From contig CALVDR010000006.1 of assembly GCA_944326365.1 (NCBI GenBank), positions 62,001 through 126,000 on the forward strand: DNA of 64,000 nucleotides. The letters run 5' to 3'. The number at the start of each line of letters is the position of its first letter. Positions within the stretch are counted from its first letter, which is position 1. Both the position numbers and the translations under genes were made by a program. Positions 14,763-23,373 of the stretch are shown piece by piece. This stretch comes from an uncultured Bacteroidales bacterium (GTDB lineage Bacteria; Bacteroidota; Bacteroidia; Bacteroidales; UBA932). The notes under the pieces are model-generated. The model was not told the origin of the DNA, did not search any database, and was given only the letters and a program-made list of their open reading frames with translations.

Positions 14763-15695
14763 CTATCTCTGTGACAGGAACTTGAGACGTGCTTCGGCTG
14801 CAGACTTCTCGCTTTCAGGCGCTACTTCCAGAAATTCGGACAGATACTTGCGTTCCATCTTCACATTTTTCTGCTGTCGCGCCAGCAACACGCAGTTTTT
14901 CAGTGCGGTATAGTCTCCCGGTCTGATTTTCAGCGCTTTCTTGTAATACTTCAATGCTCCGCCATAGTCCCGGGCCACGATAAAATCATATGTCCCCATA
15001 TTGGTCAGGAAAACCGGATCCTTGGGATTTTCCAGCAGCATTCTCTCCGAAAGAGTCCTGAAAGCATTGTAAGCGGAAGGCGTACCCAGCTGGAAAAACG
15101 CATGGCAGTACTCCTGGATGGCTTCAGTGAAAAATCCATCTGAAATCTCGTAGCCCGGATATTCCCATTCACACCCTTCCTGATCCATATCCGCCATGGC
15201 CAGCAGATACGAAAGCGCCATATCCGGACTCCCCTTCTCATAGGACATCAGTGCGGCAGTCTTTGTGAAACGCAGGTCGATACGCGAAGGCTTCACGGAT
15301 ATGGCCTTGTCCAGACTGCGCATGGCATCAGCGAACAGGGCATCGTCATACATCACCTCCTGGAAATAATAGACATCGGTCCCGGTGGAATCCTTCAGGG
15401 AAAGCACGGGATCCGCCCCCAGATACTTCTTCTGCGGCTTCACCACCACTTCCGTCGACTGGGCCTTCGTGAAATAATAGTTGAACTTCGCTGTCAGCAT
15501 ATCCACGTCCAGGGAATCCGCCTTCGCCCACTGGTTCAGGATGGTCTCGACCCCCACTCCGTCATACCCGAGTTTGGAGACCACCAGATTGTACCTGTTC
15601 CTGTAAGTTTCAGCCGTTTCTTCCTGGGCGTACGCCAATGACATTGTCAGGCAGAAGCCTGACAATAAAGACATGAATATCTTCCTGTTCTTCAT
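14763..15695 (-). CDS. Exported tetratricopeptide-repeat protein
   Basis: A 310-residue protein with a signal peptide ending ...LAYAQ (about residue 24). TPR-like helical pairs are clearest at the C-terminus (about 225-300, including YGGALKYYKKALKIRPGDYTAL) with a weaker set at about 115-150. It is probably periplasmic and acts through protein contacts. No catalytic motif is seen and the specific role is unknown. The gene stands alone between opposite-strand and spaced neighbours. A 27-bp fragment of the hairpin repeat family lies just upstream (15706-15732). Confidence 0.65.
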   Translation of the reverse strand: MKNRKIFMSLLSGFCLTMSLAYAQEETAETYRNRYNLVVSKLGYDGVGVETILNQWAKADSLDVDMLTAKFNYYFTKAQSTEVVVKPQKKYLGADPVLSLKDSTGTDVYYFQEVMYDDALFADAMRSLDKAISVKPSRIDLRFTKTAALMSYEKGSPDMALSYLLAMADMDQEGCEWEYPGYEISDGFFTEAIQEYCHAFFQLGTPSAYNAFRTLSERMLLENPKDPVFLTNMGTYDFIVARDYGGALKYYKKALKIRPGDYTALKNCVLLARQQKNVKMERKYLSEFLEVAPESEKSAAEARLKFLSQR

Positions 15696-15705
15696 AATTG
15701 TACAA

Positions 15706-15732
15706 TAACGATTTCTCCGAAATCTCTCTTTT
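15706..15732 (-). repeat. Fragment of the hairpin-array repeat
   Basis: TAACGATTTCTCCGAAATCTC and the T-rich bases after it match the fourth hairpin of the 209-bp element (GATTTC-nnn-GAAATC), in minus orientation. It lies 10 bases upstream of the TPR gene and has its orientation. The rest of the element is missing. A 27-base match could be chance or a decayed copy. Confidence 0.5.
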
Positions 15733-15737
15733 ATAAT

Positions 15738-17102
15738 TCAAATATCCATACGGATGCGCCTCTCCTGCGGATGCAGATTGTTGCAGCGCGATCCGAGATT
15801 TTTCACGAAACCCAAAGGCACGCCCTCATGGCAGACCAGAACGAATCCCTTTTCTGCTCCGGGGAGGGTGACTGCATCCCTGTGAAGGAATTTCAGCGCC
15901 GTCATCCTGTCCACCTCCGCCCTCGGGAAGGCATCGTCTCCAAGACAGATATCCAGGGCCAGATCGGCATCGGGGACCATATCCTTTCCTTTCCTGCGCC
16001 CGACGGCACAGCCGGAAGAAATCACGCTGACACGGCTTTCCAGATATTCCATCCCGTCTGCCGCAGATTCAGGCAGGACCTTGATCAGATCTCCCTTCAG
16101 CACTTCACGAACGTCCATGCCGAACAATGCCGCCGCTCCCTGGGCCGGGATCCTCTTCCTGCCATGCGGGACATCCGCTCTCCGGCTGCCGGACGTCTTC
16201 CGGAGTACCGCACAGTACTGTCCCTCGCCTTTCACGAAACCCGGCACCAGGCTGTAGCCGTACCCGGTTTCAATCACCCCGTCCGTCACATGTGCTTCAT
16301 CCAGACGCACGGCCTCAGCCCCCAGTTCATCCATCGCCCACCTGACATTGGCGTCATTCTCATAACTGTTGAACGTACAGGTAGAATATATAAGGAATCC
16401 CCCTTCCGCCAAAGAAGGCCAGACATCAGCCAGTATCCGTCTCTGCCTGGCGGCACAATGTCCGACATTCTCCGCAGACCACTGCTCCACAGCCCCGGCA
16501 TCCTTCCTGAACATACCTTCGCCGGAGCAGGGAACATCCGCCATTATGATATCGAAGAAAGCCCCGATCTTCCCGAATTCGGCCGGATCGGCAGAAGTCA
16601 CCATCACCTGCGGATCCCCCCATACCGCCACATTTGAAGCCAGGACGGAAGCCCTCTGTCTGATCACTTCGTTGGAAACCAGAAGGAATCCTCCGCCGAG
16701 TACGGAACGCAGGGATGCGGCGGCATCCGTCGTCTTGCCGCCAGGAGCGGCACATAGGTCAAGCACTCTAGGACATCCCTCATGAGGCATCATGCCGAGG
16801 ACCCGCCTCAACGCGTGCCCCACGAACATTGACGAAGAATCCTGGACATAATAGCAGCCCGCATGGAAAAAAGGATCGAGGGTGAAGACCGGCCTTTCAG
16901 GTATCATAAGCCCGCAGCCTGACCACGGGACAGGTTCCGAACCCGGAAAAACGGCATCCTTCAGCCTTCCGGGGAACTTGTCCGGATTCAGACGGACAGA
17001 CACTGAAGCAGGCTCGTCCAAAGCAGACAAGGCGACCGCAGCGTTCTCCGCTCCGATCGCCTCTGTCAGATACCTGTGGAAAAGATCATTTGCCGAAACC
17101 AT
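15738..17102 (-). CDS. RsmF-like rRNA (cytosine-5)-methyltransferase
   Basis: A 454-residue SAM-dependent RNA m5C methyltransferase. The SAM motif CAAPGGKT is near residue 115, the two catalytic Cys motifs are DVPCSGEGMF and YSTCTFN, and the C-terminal part (about 300-454) corresponds to the RsmF extension with a PUA-like end. RsmF methylates C1407 of 16S rRNA in E. coli; the same target is likely but not shown. The ATG at 17102 is preferred over an upstream in-frame start at 17147 because it begins the conserved N-terminus; it overlaps the SRPBCC gene by 17 bp. It is the last gene of the pyrE transcript. Confidence 0.85.
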   Translation of the reverse strand: MVSANDLFHRYLTEAIGAENAAVALSALDEPASVSVRLNPDKFPGRLKDAVFPGSEPVPWSGCGLMIPERPVFTLDPFFHAGCYYVQDSSSMFVGHALRRVLGMMPHEGCPRVLDLCAAPGGKTTDAAASLRSVLGGGFLLVSNEVIRQRASVLASNVAVWGDPQVMVTSADPAEFGKIGAFFDIIMADVPCSGEGMFRKDAGAVEQWSAENVGHCAARQRRILADVWPSLAEGGFLIYSTCTFNSYENDANVRWAMDELGAEAVRLDEAHVTDGVIETGYGYSLVPGFVKGEGQYCAVLRKTSGSRRADVPHGRKRIPAQGAAALFGMDVREVLKGDLIKVLPESAADGMEYLESRVSVISSGCAVGRRKGKDMVPDADLALDICLGDDAFPRAEVDRMTALKFLHRDAVTLPGAEKGFVLVCHEGVPLGFVKNLGSRCNNLHPQERRIRMDI

Positions 17103-17538
17103 ACTTCGAAGGGTCAAAACCTTCCGGCATCCTTCCTTCAGAAGCATCGGCCAGAGATGTCACCACCTTGTCCAGGGCTTCCTGCAGCTTCGACCCGAGC
17201 AGCATCTTCATCATGAAATTCAGCTCGGCGGAAAATTCTATATGGAAATCGGTCTTTCCAGTCTCCGGAGCCGGATCGAAGAACATGGAGATGGAAAAGC
17301 TGAAAGGAGCGCCGTCATCCTTGAAATCGATTCTCGAATACGGGACACGTTCCGCTACCCGGACCCCCACGCTGAATCCCTGGACCGTCCCTCTGATGGA
17401 ATCATAGTCGGCCTCTATTTCCTTCTTCTTGTCTTCAGGCAGGAACTGGACGAAATTCCTCATGTCCACGAACCCCATGTAAAGTTCGTAAGGCTGTCTG
17501 GACACTATCGCATGCCTGCTCTTGATTTCCGTAGCCAT
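17086..17538 (-). CDS. SRPBCC-fold protein
   Basis: A 150-residue soluble protein whose order of strands and helices, with a long C-terminal helix (about 115-140), fits the START/SRPBCC superfamily; members bind hydrophobic ligands or assist other proteins. No catalytic motif is present. The ATG at 17538 starts 2 bp after the pyrE stop; a frame starting at 17580 would overlap pyrE and is less likely. The gene sits between pyrE and the rRNA methyltransferase in one transcript. The function is unknown. Confidence 0.7.
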   Translation of the reverse strand: MATEIKSRHAIVSRQPYELYMGFVDMRNFVQFLPEDKKKEIEADYDSIRGTVQGFSVGVRVAERVPYSRIDFKDDGAPFSFSISMFFDPAPETGKTDFHIEFSAELNFMMKMLLGSKLQEALDKVVTSLADASEGRMPEGFDPSKYGFGK

Positions 17539-17540
17539 GG

Positions 17541-18179
17541 CTATTCGGTTTTGCCCCAGGTGGCAGGAGAAAACCTCCACTCCCGGAGAAGTTCCAGATC
17601 CGAATCCCTGATATAGCCCGTCTGGCAGGCCACATCTATGAGGGCATCGTAGTTCGTAAGGGTGGTAAGTTCCACGTCAGCCACTTCGAAAGCCCTCCTG
17701 GCCTGGTTGAAATTGTAGGAGAAGATGGCGACCATGCCCAGCACTTCGGCAGATGCCTTGTTCAACGCATCCACGGCAGCCAGACTGCTCTTTCCGGTAG
17801 AAATCAGGTCTTCCACGACCACTACCTTGGCACCTTTCTCCAGGATTCCCTCTATCTGCGAACCTGTCCCGTGATCCTTGGGTTTCGGCCTCACATATAC
17901 GAACGGCTTGCCGAGGAAATAGGCTATAAGCATGCCGTGTGCTATGGCACCGGTAGCGACTCCCGCGATCACTTCCGCATCCGGGTATTTTTCCTTGATG
18001 ATACCGGCCATCAGGCGGCATACGTTTTCCCTGATGTCCGGAAACGAGAGTATCCGTCTGTTATCACAATAAATAGGTGAAAGCCAGCCCGAAGCCCATG
18101 TAAACGGCTTGTCGGGACTCAGAAGCACAGCCTTGATGTCAAGGAGCGACTTGGCCACCGTCTTTTCTTTACATTCCAT
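17541..18179 (-). CDS. pyrE: Orotate phosphoribosyltransferase
   Basis: A 212-residue enzyme of pyrimidine synthesis that joins orotate to PRPP to give OMP. The PRPP loop VVVVEDLISTGKSS (about residues 121-134) and the KPKDHGTG flexible loop region (about 100) are intact. The start is set at 18179 (MECKEKTVAKSLL), which aligns with the usual N-terminus; the frame continues 19 codons upstream but begins inside the promoter palindrome. It leads a transcript with the SRPBCC and rRNA methyltransferase genes. Its promoter (-7 box 18234-18241) faces and overlaps that of the Nudix gene. Confidence 0.92.
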   Translation of the reverse strand: MECKEKTVAKSLLDIKAVLLSPDKPFTWASGWLSPIYCDNRRILSFPDIRENVCRLMAGIIKEKYPDAEVIAGVATGAIAHGMLIAYFLGKPFVYVRPKPKDHGTGSQIEGILEKGAKVVVVEDLISTGKSSLAAVDALNKASAEVLGMVAIFSYNFNQARRAFEVADVELTTLTNYDALIDVACQTGYIRDSDLELLREWRFSPATWGKTE

Positions 18180-18212
18180 ATCAGTATCCGTTTTTAATAT
18201 TTCAGTTATTGC

Positions 18213-18241
18213 TATCTTTGCAAGCACATTTTGCAAAGATA
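18213..18241. promoter_or_regulatory. Face-to-face promoter palindrome between pyrE and the Nudix gene
   Basis: TATCTTTG on the plus strand (18213-18220) and TATCTTTG on the minus strand (18234-18241) are both perfect -7 boxes. They lie in an inverted repeat with 11-bp arms (TATCTTTGCAA). The two predicted start sites fall together in the 13 bases between the boxes, and each transcript crosses the other promoter. Neither has a clear -33 box. Confidence 0.65.
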
Positions 18242-18259
18242 AAAATTTTCACCGATATA

Positions 18260-18871
18260 ATGCACAAGATATATTTCGAAAAGCGCTGCATCATAATATG
18301 CCCGCCAGACGGACAGGCACTGACCGATCCGAACGCCATCCGGTTCCGTCCGGACGTCAATTCCGGCATACATGATCTGGTAAACATGTTCGAGACTTCC
18401 GCGAGCCTGCACAGGATATACATACCGTCAGACGATACGGAAAAGACATACAGGGAAATATGCGGCGAATTCAAGGAGGTGGATGCAGGAGGGGGCCTCG
18501 TTTCTAACAGGAGAGGCGATTTCCTGCTGATACGCAGAAGCGGGCTGTGGGATCTGCCGAAAGGCCACCGCGAAGAAGGTGAGGACATCGGGGTGACAGC
18601 ACTGAGGGAAGTGCAGGAGGAAACCGGCGTGGACAAGCTTGTCCTCGGGGATCTGATATGCGTTACGGACCACTGCTACAGAAGAAACGGCATCTGGCAC
18701 CTGAAACACACATGGTGGTTCGACATGAAATACACGGACCCGACGGAACTCACTCCGCAGCGGGAGGAAGACATCTCCAAAGCCGCATGGGTGGCACAGT
18801 CGAGTCTTCCCGGATTTCTGGACAACACGTATCCTTCGATTCAGGAAGTCTTCAAGGCAAAACTGGGCTGA
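18260..18871 (+). CDS. Nudix hydrolase
   Basis: A 203-residue protein with a complete Nudix box (G-x5-E-x7-REVQEETGV, about residues 99-121), which binds Mg and hydrolyses a nucleoside diphosphate linked to another moiety. Before it is a short N-terminal domain of about 75 residues that is not an obvious known module. The ATG at 18260 follows the -7 box by 39 bases; the upstream in-frame start at 18209 is before that promoter and is rejected. The gene is divergent from pyrE. The substrate cannot be predicted. Confidence 0.85.
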   Translation: MHKIYFEKRCIIICPPDGQALTDPNAIRFRPDVNSGIHDLVNMFETSASLHRIYIPSDDTEKTYREICGEFKEVDAGGGLVSNRRGDFLLIRRSGLWDLPKGHREEGEDIGVTALREVQEETGVDKLVLGDLICVTDHCYRRNGIWHLKHTWWFDMKYTDPTELTPQREEDISKAAWVAQSSLPGFLDNTYPSIQEVFKAKLG

Positions 18872-18969
18872 AAAGGGCGGAAATTCAGGGAAATTTTTGC
18901 AAAATAAAAATTTTTCGAAACTTTTCCAAAATTCTGAAACATTTTCTGCAAAATTTCGTATACTTTAAT

Positions 18970-18987
18970 GTCGCGACCGTTCGCGAC
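18970..18987 (+). promoter_or_regulatory. Palindrome in the queA leader
   Basis: GTCGCGA (18970-18976), CCGT, TCGCGAC (18981-18987): 7-bp perfect arms just after a degenerate -7 box (TACTTTAA, 18961-18968). The position at the predicted transcription start fits an operator or a 5' RNA hairpin. Confidence 0.45.
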
Positions 18988-19020
18988 TGTGGAAAATGAA
19001 ATCATATTAAAGCGAATTAG

Positions 19021-20070
19021 ATGAAACTCTCACAATTCCAGTTCAACCTCCCCAAGGACAAAATCGCGCAGGAGCCTCCGAGATGGAGAGATGAATGCAA
19101 GCTGATGGTCCTTCACAAGGATACAGGAGAAATCGAGCACAAACTCTTCAAGAACATCATAGACTATTTCGGGAAAGGCGACACTTTCGTACTGAACGAT
19201 ACCAAGGTATTCCCTGCAAGGCTGTACGGAAACAAGGAAAAGACGAAAGCGGACATAGAAGTGTTCCTTCTCAGGGAGCTGAACCGGGAACAGAGACTGT
19301 GGGACGTGATCGTAGATCCTGCCAGAAAGATAAGGATAGGGAACAAGCTGTACTTCGGTGAAGACGAAAGCCTCGTGGCCGAAGTGATAGACAACACCAC
19401 ATCGAGAGGCAGAACCCTGAGATTCCTGTACGACGGGCCATATGACGATTTCAAGCACGCTCTCTTCTCTCTGGGAGAAACCCCGCTTCCGCGCTTCGTA
19501 AGGGAGAAGGTGGAACCGGAAGATGCCGAGAACTACCAGACCATTTTCGCGAAGAACGAAGGTGCCGTAGCCGCACCCGCCGCCGGGCTGCATTTCAGCC
19601 GCGAACTGTTCAACAGGATGATCCTCAAAGACATAAACAAGGCATTCATCACACTTCACATGGGTATAGGCCACTTCCGCTCCGTGGATGTGGAGGACCT
19701 GTCGAAACACAAGATGGATTCCGAGAGGGTGATCATCCCTGAAGAGACGGCGGATATCATAAACAGGACGAAGAGGGCGAAAGGCAAGGTGCTGGCCGTG
19801 GGCGTCACCGTGATGAGGGCACTGGAGACATACGTCACATCCTATGACGAGGTGAATCCGTATGACGGATGGACGAACAAGTTCATCTTCCCTCCGTACA
19901 GGTTCGCGATACCGACTTCCATCGTATCGAATTTCCATATCCCGGGGTCCACGATGCTCATGTCTGTAGCCGCTTTCGGAGGATATGAGAACGTGATGAA
20001 GGCTTACGGCACCGCACTGAAGGAAGACTACAGGTTCGGGCCTTACGGGGATGCGCTGCTGATAGTGTGA
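19021..20070 (+). CDS. queA: S-adenosylmethionine:tRNA ribosyltransferase-isomerase
   Basis: A 349-residue enzyme that transfers and rearranges the ribosyl part of SAM onto preQ1 in tRNA, making epoxyqueuosine. The family signature is clear throughout: [22 protein letters not shown] at the N-terminus, [13 protein letters not shown], the [10 protein letters not shown] loop and [16 protein letters not shown] near the C-terminus. It acts in the cytoplasm on tRNAs with GUN anticodons. It appears to be a single-gene unit with a strong terminator at 20128-20161. Confidence 0.95.
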   Translation: MKLSQFQFNLPKDKIAQEPPRWRDECKLMVLHKDTGEIEHKLFKNIIDYFGKGDTFVLNDTKVFPARLYGNKEKTKADIEVFLLRELNREQRLWDVIVDPARKIRIGNKLYFGEDESLVAEVIDNTTSRGRTLRFLYDGPYDDFKHALFSLGETPLPRFVREKVEPEDAENYQTIFAKNEGAVAAPAAGLHFSRELFNRMILKDINKAFITLHMGIGHFRSVDVEDLSKHKMDSERVIIPEETADIINRTKRAKGKVLAVGVTVMRALETYVTSYDEVNPYDGWTNKFIFPPYRFAIPTSIVSNFHIPGSTMLMSVAAFGGYENVMKAYGTALKEDYRFGPYGDALLIV

Positions 20071-20127
20071 CGTTTCACCTCGCAGGGAACTGAAAAAAAG
20101 GAAAAAGACTTTAAAATAAAGAAAAAA

Positions 20128-20161
20128 CAGACAGGCGGCGGCTTCCGCCTGTCTGTTTTTT
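20128..20161 (+). terminator. Intrinsic terminator after queA
   Basis: An 11-bp perfect stem (CAGACAGGCGG, 20128-20138; CCGCCTGTCTG, 20145-20155) with a 6-base loop, flanked by A6 on the left and T6 on the right. It could work in both directions. Confidence 0.92.
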
Positions 20162-20204
20162 CTTTTGAAAACCCTATCTTGGTCCCGGTCAGAATATCGT
20201 AAAA

Positions 20205-21362
20205 ATGGGAAGTTTCAGTGAAGAAAAGGTGTGCATGTGCGCCCTGAACAGGATATTCGGGTACGCACCGCGCATAGCGTCCGCCCTGCTGGACTGTTTC
20301 GGCAGCGCTGCACCTGTGTTCAGGATGGGAAAAGACGAGCTGAGGGAGGTCCTGGGTCCCGGCAGCAAATATGCGGCCGAGATCTGCGCCAGGTCCCTGG
20401 ACATGGCGGCCGCCGAGCTGGAGGAGGCGGGGAGGATGGGCGTGGAGTTCAGGGGACGGGGCGAGGCCGGGTATCCGGCCCTCCTCGCAGAATGCGAGGA
20501 CGCTCCTGCCGGCCTGTACGTCAGGAGCGACGCCCCGTCCGCCTGCCTGGCTGCGGAACGTGACTGTATCGCCATAGTAGGCACGCGGGACATCACGCCA
20601 TACGGAAAGGAATGGTGCACCCGCATAGTGGACGCCCTGGCCGGAACAGGGAAGAATCCGGTAATTGTAAGCGGCCTGGCATACGGCACGGACATCACCG
20701 CACACCGGACCGCCCTTGAAGACGGCCTGGACACCATAGCCGTCATGGCCACGGGAGCGGACACGGTCTATCCGCCGGCACACCGAGGCGATGCGATGAA
20801 AATAGCAGGCAAGGCAGGCTCGGCCCTTATCACCGACTATCCTCTGCACACGAAGGCCATAGCCATCAATTTCATAAGACGGAACAGAATCATAGCCGGG
20901 ATGTGCCGGGCCACCATACTGATAGAATCCAGAAGCAAGGGCGGCGGCATGATCACAGCCTCCCAGGCATTTTCCTACAACAGGGACGTCTTCGCACTCC
21001 CTGGAAGGGCCGGTGACCCTTTCTCTGCCGGATGCAACAGCCTCATACGCTCCGGCTGCGCCGCCCCTGTCACATCGGAAAGGGACCTCGTGGAAAGCCT
21101 CGGCTTCATTTTCAGAAAAGAATCCGGGAAGCATGCGGTCCCGTCGGAATATTACTCCGGAGTCATGGACAAGGATTCTGTCGGAACGATGAGCCGGATA
21201 CTGCTTCTGATAAGGAAGAACAGAAGAATGTCACTGGACGAACTTGCCGAAGCCACAGCCCTTCCCTTCGGCACGGTAGCCGAACTTTGCGGAATCCTTG
21301 AAACCGACGGATTCATCAGCATAGACCTGATGCAGAGATGCACCATAAACCGGAAAAAATAG
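20205..21362 (+). CDS. dprA: DNA-processing protein A (Smf/DprA)
   Basis: A 385-residue protein. It has an N-terminal helix-hairpin-helix/SAM-like region (about 1-75), the Rossmann-like DprA domain (about 85-295) with IVGTRDITPYG, VSGLAYGTD and NRIIAGM, and a C-terminal winged-helix domain (about 310-385). DprA loads RecA onto incoming single-stranded DNA in natural transformation and is widespread in bacteria not known to be competent. No other competence gene is in this window. The start is the ATG 44 bases after the queA terminator. The next gene's promoter overlaps its stop codon. Confidence 0.93.
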   Translation: MGSFSEEKVCMCALNRIFGYAPRIASALLDCFGSAAPVFRMGKDELREVLGPGSKYAAEICARSLDMAAAELEEAGRMGVEFRGRGEAGYPALLAECEDAPAGLYVRSDAPSACLAAERDCIAIVGTRDITPYGKEWCTRIVDALAGTGKNPVIVSGLAYGTDITAHRTALEDGLDTIAVMATGADTVYPPAHRGDAMKIAGKAGSALITDYPLHTKAIAINFIRRNRIIAGMCRATILIESRSKGGGMITASQAFSYNRDVFALPGRAGDPFSAGCNSLIRSGCAAPVTSERDLVESLGFIFRKESGKHAVPSEYYSGVMDKDSVGTMSRILLLIRKNRRMSLDELAEATALPFGTVAELCGILETDGFISIDLMQRCTINRKK

Positions 21363-21363
21363 T

Positions 21364-21371
21364 TATTTTTG
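21364..21371 (+). promoter_or_regulatory. -7 box for the tatD-type gene
   Basis: TATTTTTG matches TAnnTTTG and begins 2 bases after the dprA stop codon. No convincing -33 box is found in the end of dprA. It supports the ATG at 21395 over an earlier in-frame start at 21338. Confidence 0.5.
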
Positions 21372-21394
21372 CAGCCAGTGCGCATGCTTTGAAG

Positions 21395-22165
21395 ATGAAC
21401 CGATACATAGACACCCACACGCATCTGTACGACGAGATGTTTTCAGAAGATGCAGATGCCGCAGTAAGGCGGGCTCTGGATGCCGGAGTGACGCAGATGA
21501 TATTCCCGGACATAGACGCTTCGTCACGCGGAGCCATGATGGATCTGGCTGCCGGATTCCCCGGACACATACATACATGTCTCGGACTTCACCCCACATC
21601 CGTGGACGGGAAATGGAGGGAAAATCTCGAGGAGATCGAAGGAATGCTTGACAGCAGGACTGTCGCCATAGGCGAAACAGGCATGGACTGCTACTGGTCC
21701 ACCGACTTCGTGAAAGAGCAGGAGGAAGCGTTCGAATGGCAGGTCAGACTGGCATGCCGGGAAGGCCTTCCGGTCATCATCCATTCCAGAGAAGCCACCG
21801 GACGGATTTTCGACGTTCTGGAACGATGCCGTCCGCTCAGTCCGAGAGGCGTTTTCCACGCATTCAGCGGCAGCATCGAGACTTTCCGGCAAATGGAAAG
21901 ATACGGCGACTGGTATGTGGGGATAGGCGGCGTGGTCACCTTCAGGAAAGCCGGGATAGCGGAGACGGTAAAGGATATTCCGCTCGAAAGGATAGTGCTG
22001 GAGACGGATTCTCCGTACCTCACCCCCGCGCCTCACCGCGGCGAAAGGAACGAGAGCAGCTACATACCTCTGATTGCCGGAAAAATCGCCATGCAGAAAG
22101 GAATCGGTATCGAAGAAGTGGCTGAAACCACGACTGCGAATGCCAGGAAATTGTTCAACATCTGA
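21395..22165 (+). CDS. TatD-family metal-dependent hydrolase
   Basis: A 256-residue TIM-barrel hydrolase. The metal ligands fit the family: IDTHTHLYD at the N-terminus, GETGMDCYW (Glu), VIIHSREA (His), FHAFSG (His) and LETDSPYL (Asp). TatD proteins are 3'-5' exonucleases and DNA-repair or D-aminoacyl-tRNA-like hydrolases; the exact role differs between paralogues (TatD, YcfH, YjjV) and cannot be fixed here. The start at 21395 follows the promoter. The asparaginase gene begins 16 bp downstream, probably on the same transcript. Confidence 0.9.
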   Translation: MNRYIDTHTHLYDEMFSEDADAAVRRALDAGVTQMIFPDIDASSRGAMMDLAAGFPGHIHTCLGLHPTSVDGKWRENLEEIEGMLDSRTVAIGETGMDCYWSTDFVKEQEEAFEWQVRLACREGLPVIIHSREATGRIFDVLERCRPLSPRGVFHAFSGSIETFRQMERYGDWYVGIGGVVTFRKAGIAETVKDIPLERIVLETDSPYLTPAPHRGERNESSYIPLIAGKIAMQKGIGIEEVAETTTANARKLFNI

Positions 22166-22181
22166 AACAGGACCCCGAACC

Positions 22182-23240
22182 ATGAAATTCAATCTCGACG
22201 ATAACACGGCCAAATCATCGATACTGCTCATATATACGGGCGGCACAATAGGGATGAAAGTGGATCCGGCCGAACAGACCCTCAAGCCTTTCGACTTCTC
22301 CCAGATACTGGAAGAAGTCCCGGAACTGGGGAAATTCGCATACAGGATAGACTCCTGCACCTTCGAGTCCGTCATCGACTCCGCAGACATAGAACCGCGT
22401 TCATGGCAGGCACTCGCCGGTCTCATAGAGGAAAGATACGACAGCTATGACGGCTTCGTGATACTTCACGGGACCGACACCATGGCCTATTCCGCCTCCG
22501 CACTGAGCTTTATGATAGAAGGACTTACGAAACCTGTCATCTTCACCGGCAGCCAGCTTCCCATAGGTGTGGCGAGGACGGACGGGAAGGAAAACCTCAT
22601 CTCGGCAGTGGAAATAGCGGCGGCAAAAGACAGTGAAGGGCACGCCGTCGTCCCGGAGGTATGCATCTGTTTCGGGAACGCGCTCATGCGCGGCAACAGG
22701 ACCAGAAAGGTGAATTCCGAGAACTTCAGGGCATTCAGGTCCGCAGACTGTCCCCTGCTGGCAGAAGCCGGGATAAACATAAGGTACAACACCGCCGTCA
22801 TACGCAGGCCGGAAGACTGGAACCGCAGGCCGGTTTTCCATAAGGAACTGGATACCAGAGTCTCCATTCTCAAGCTTCATCCCGGAATCACCCCTCAAGT
22901 GGTGAGGAACATCCTGTGCGGACCTGAAACAAGGGCGGTCATCATGGAGACCTACGGAGCGGGGAACGCACCTTCGAAAGAGTGGTTCCTCGATCTGGTG
23001 AAAGAAGCCTCAGGCATGGGGAAGATACTGCTGAATGTAACCCAATGTCTCGCAGGCTCGGTAAACATGGACCTGTACGCCACAGGCAAGAAACTGGAGA
23101 ATGCCGGAGTGCAGTGCGGATACGACTCGACCACGGAAGGCGCACTGGCGAAACTCTTCCACCTGATGGGTATGTACACGGAAAACGCGAAAGTCATCGA
23201 CGGACTGGGGCAAAACCTTAGAGGCGAAATAACAAAATAA
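22182..23240 (+). CDS. ansA: Type I L-asparaginase
   Basis: A 352-residue asparaginase, without signal peptide and therefore cytoplasmic, which hydrolyses asparagine to aspartate and ammonia. The two threonine motifs are present: LLIYTGGTIGM (first catalytic Thr) and LHGTDTMAYSASAL (second Thr and Asp). A frame extends 36 codons upstream into the tatD-type gene, but the ATG at 22182 aligns with the family. It follows the TatD gene by 16 bp. Confidence 0.92.
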   Translation: MKFNLDDNTAKSSILLIYTGGTIGMKVDPAEQTLKPFDFSQILEEVPELGKFAYRIDSCTFESVIDSADIEPRSWQALAGLIEERYDSYDGFVILHGTDTMAYSASALSFMIEGLTKPVIFTGSQLPIGVARTDGKENLISAVEIAAAKDSEGHAVVPEVCICFGNALMRGNRTRKVNSENFRAFRSADCPLLAEAGINIRYNTAVIRRPEDWNRRPVFHKELDTRVSILKLHPGITPQVVRNILCGPETRAVIMETYGAGNAPSKEWFLDLVKEASGMGKILLNVTQCLAGSVNMDLYATGKKLENAGVQCGYDSTTEGALAKLFHLMGMYTENAKVIDGLGQNLRGEITK

Positions 23241-23242
23241 TT

Positions 23243-23273
23243 ATTGTCATATAAAAATTATTTGCTAAATTGC
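23243..23273 (+). promoter_or_regulatory. Promoter for the exbB-exbD cluster
   Basis: ATTG (23243-23246), 19 bases, TAAATTGC (23266-23273): close to the consensus with one mismatch in each box. Predicted start near 23280 gives a leader of about 94 bases, AT-rich towards the ATG at 23374. Confidence 0.6.
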
Positions 23274-23373
23274 ACCGGATTTTAGAGGTGGAACGGCCGC
23301 CTGATACGGATTTTGACAATATTTGGGATTATAACAAACTAATACATTATTAATTAAACACACTCAATCAATT

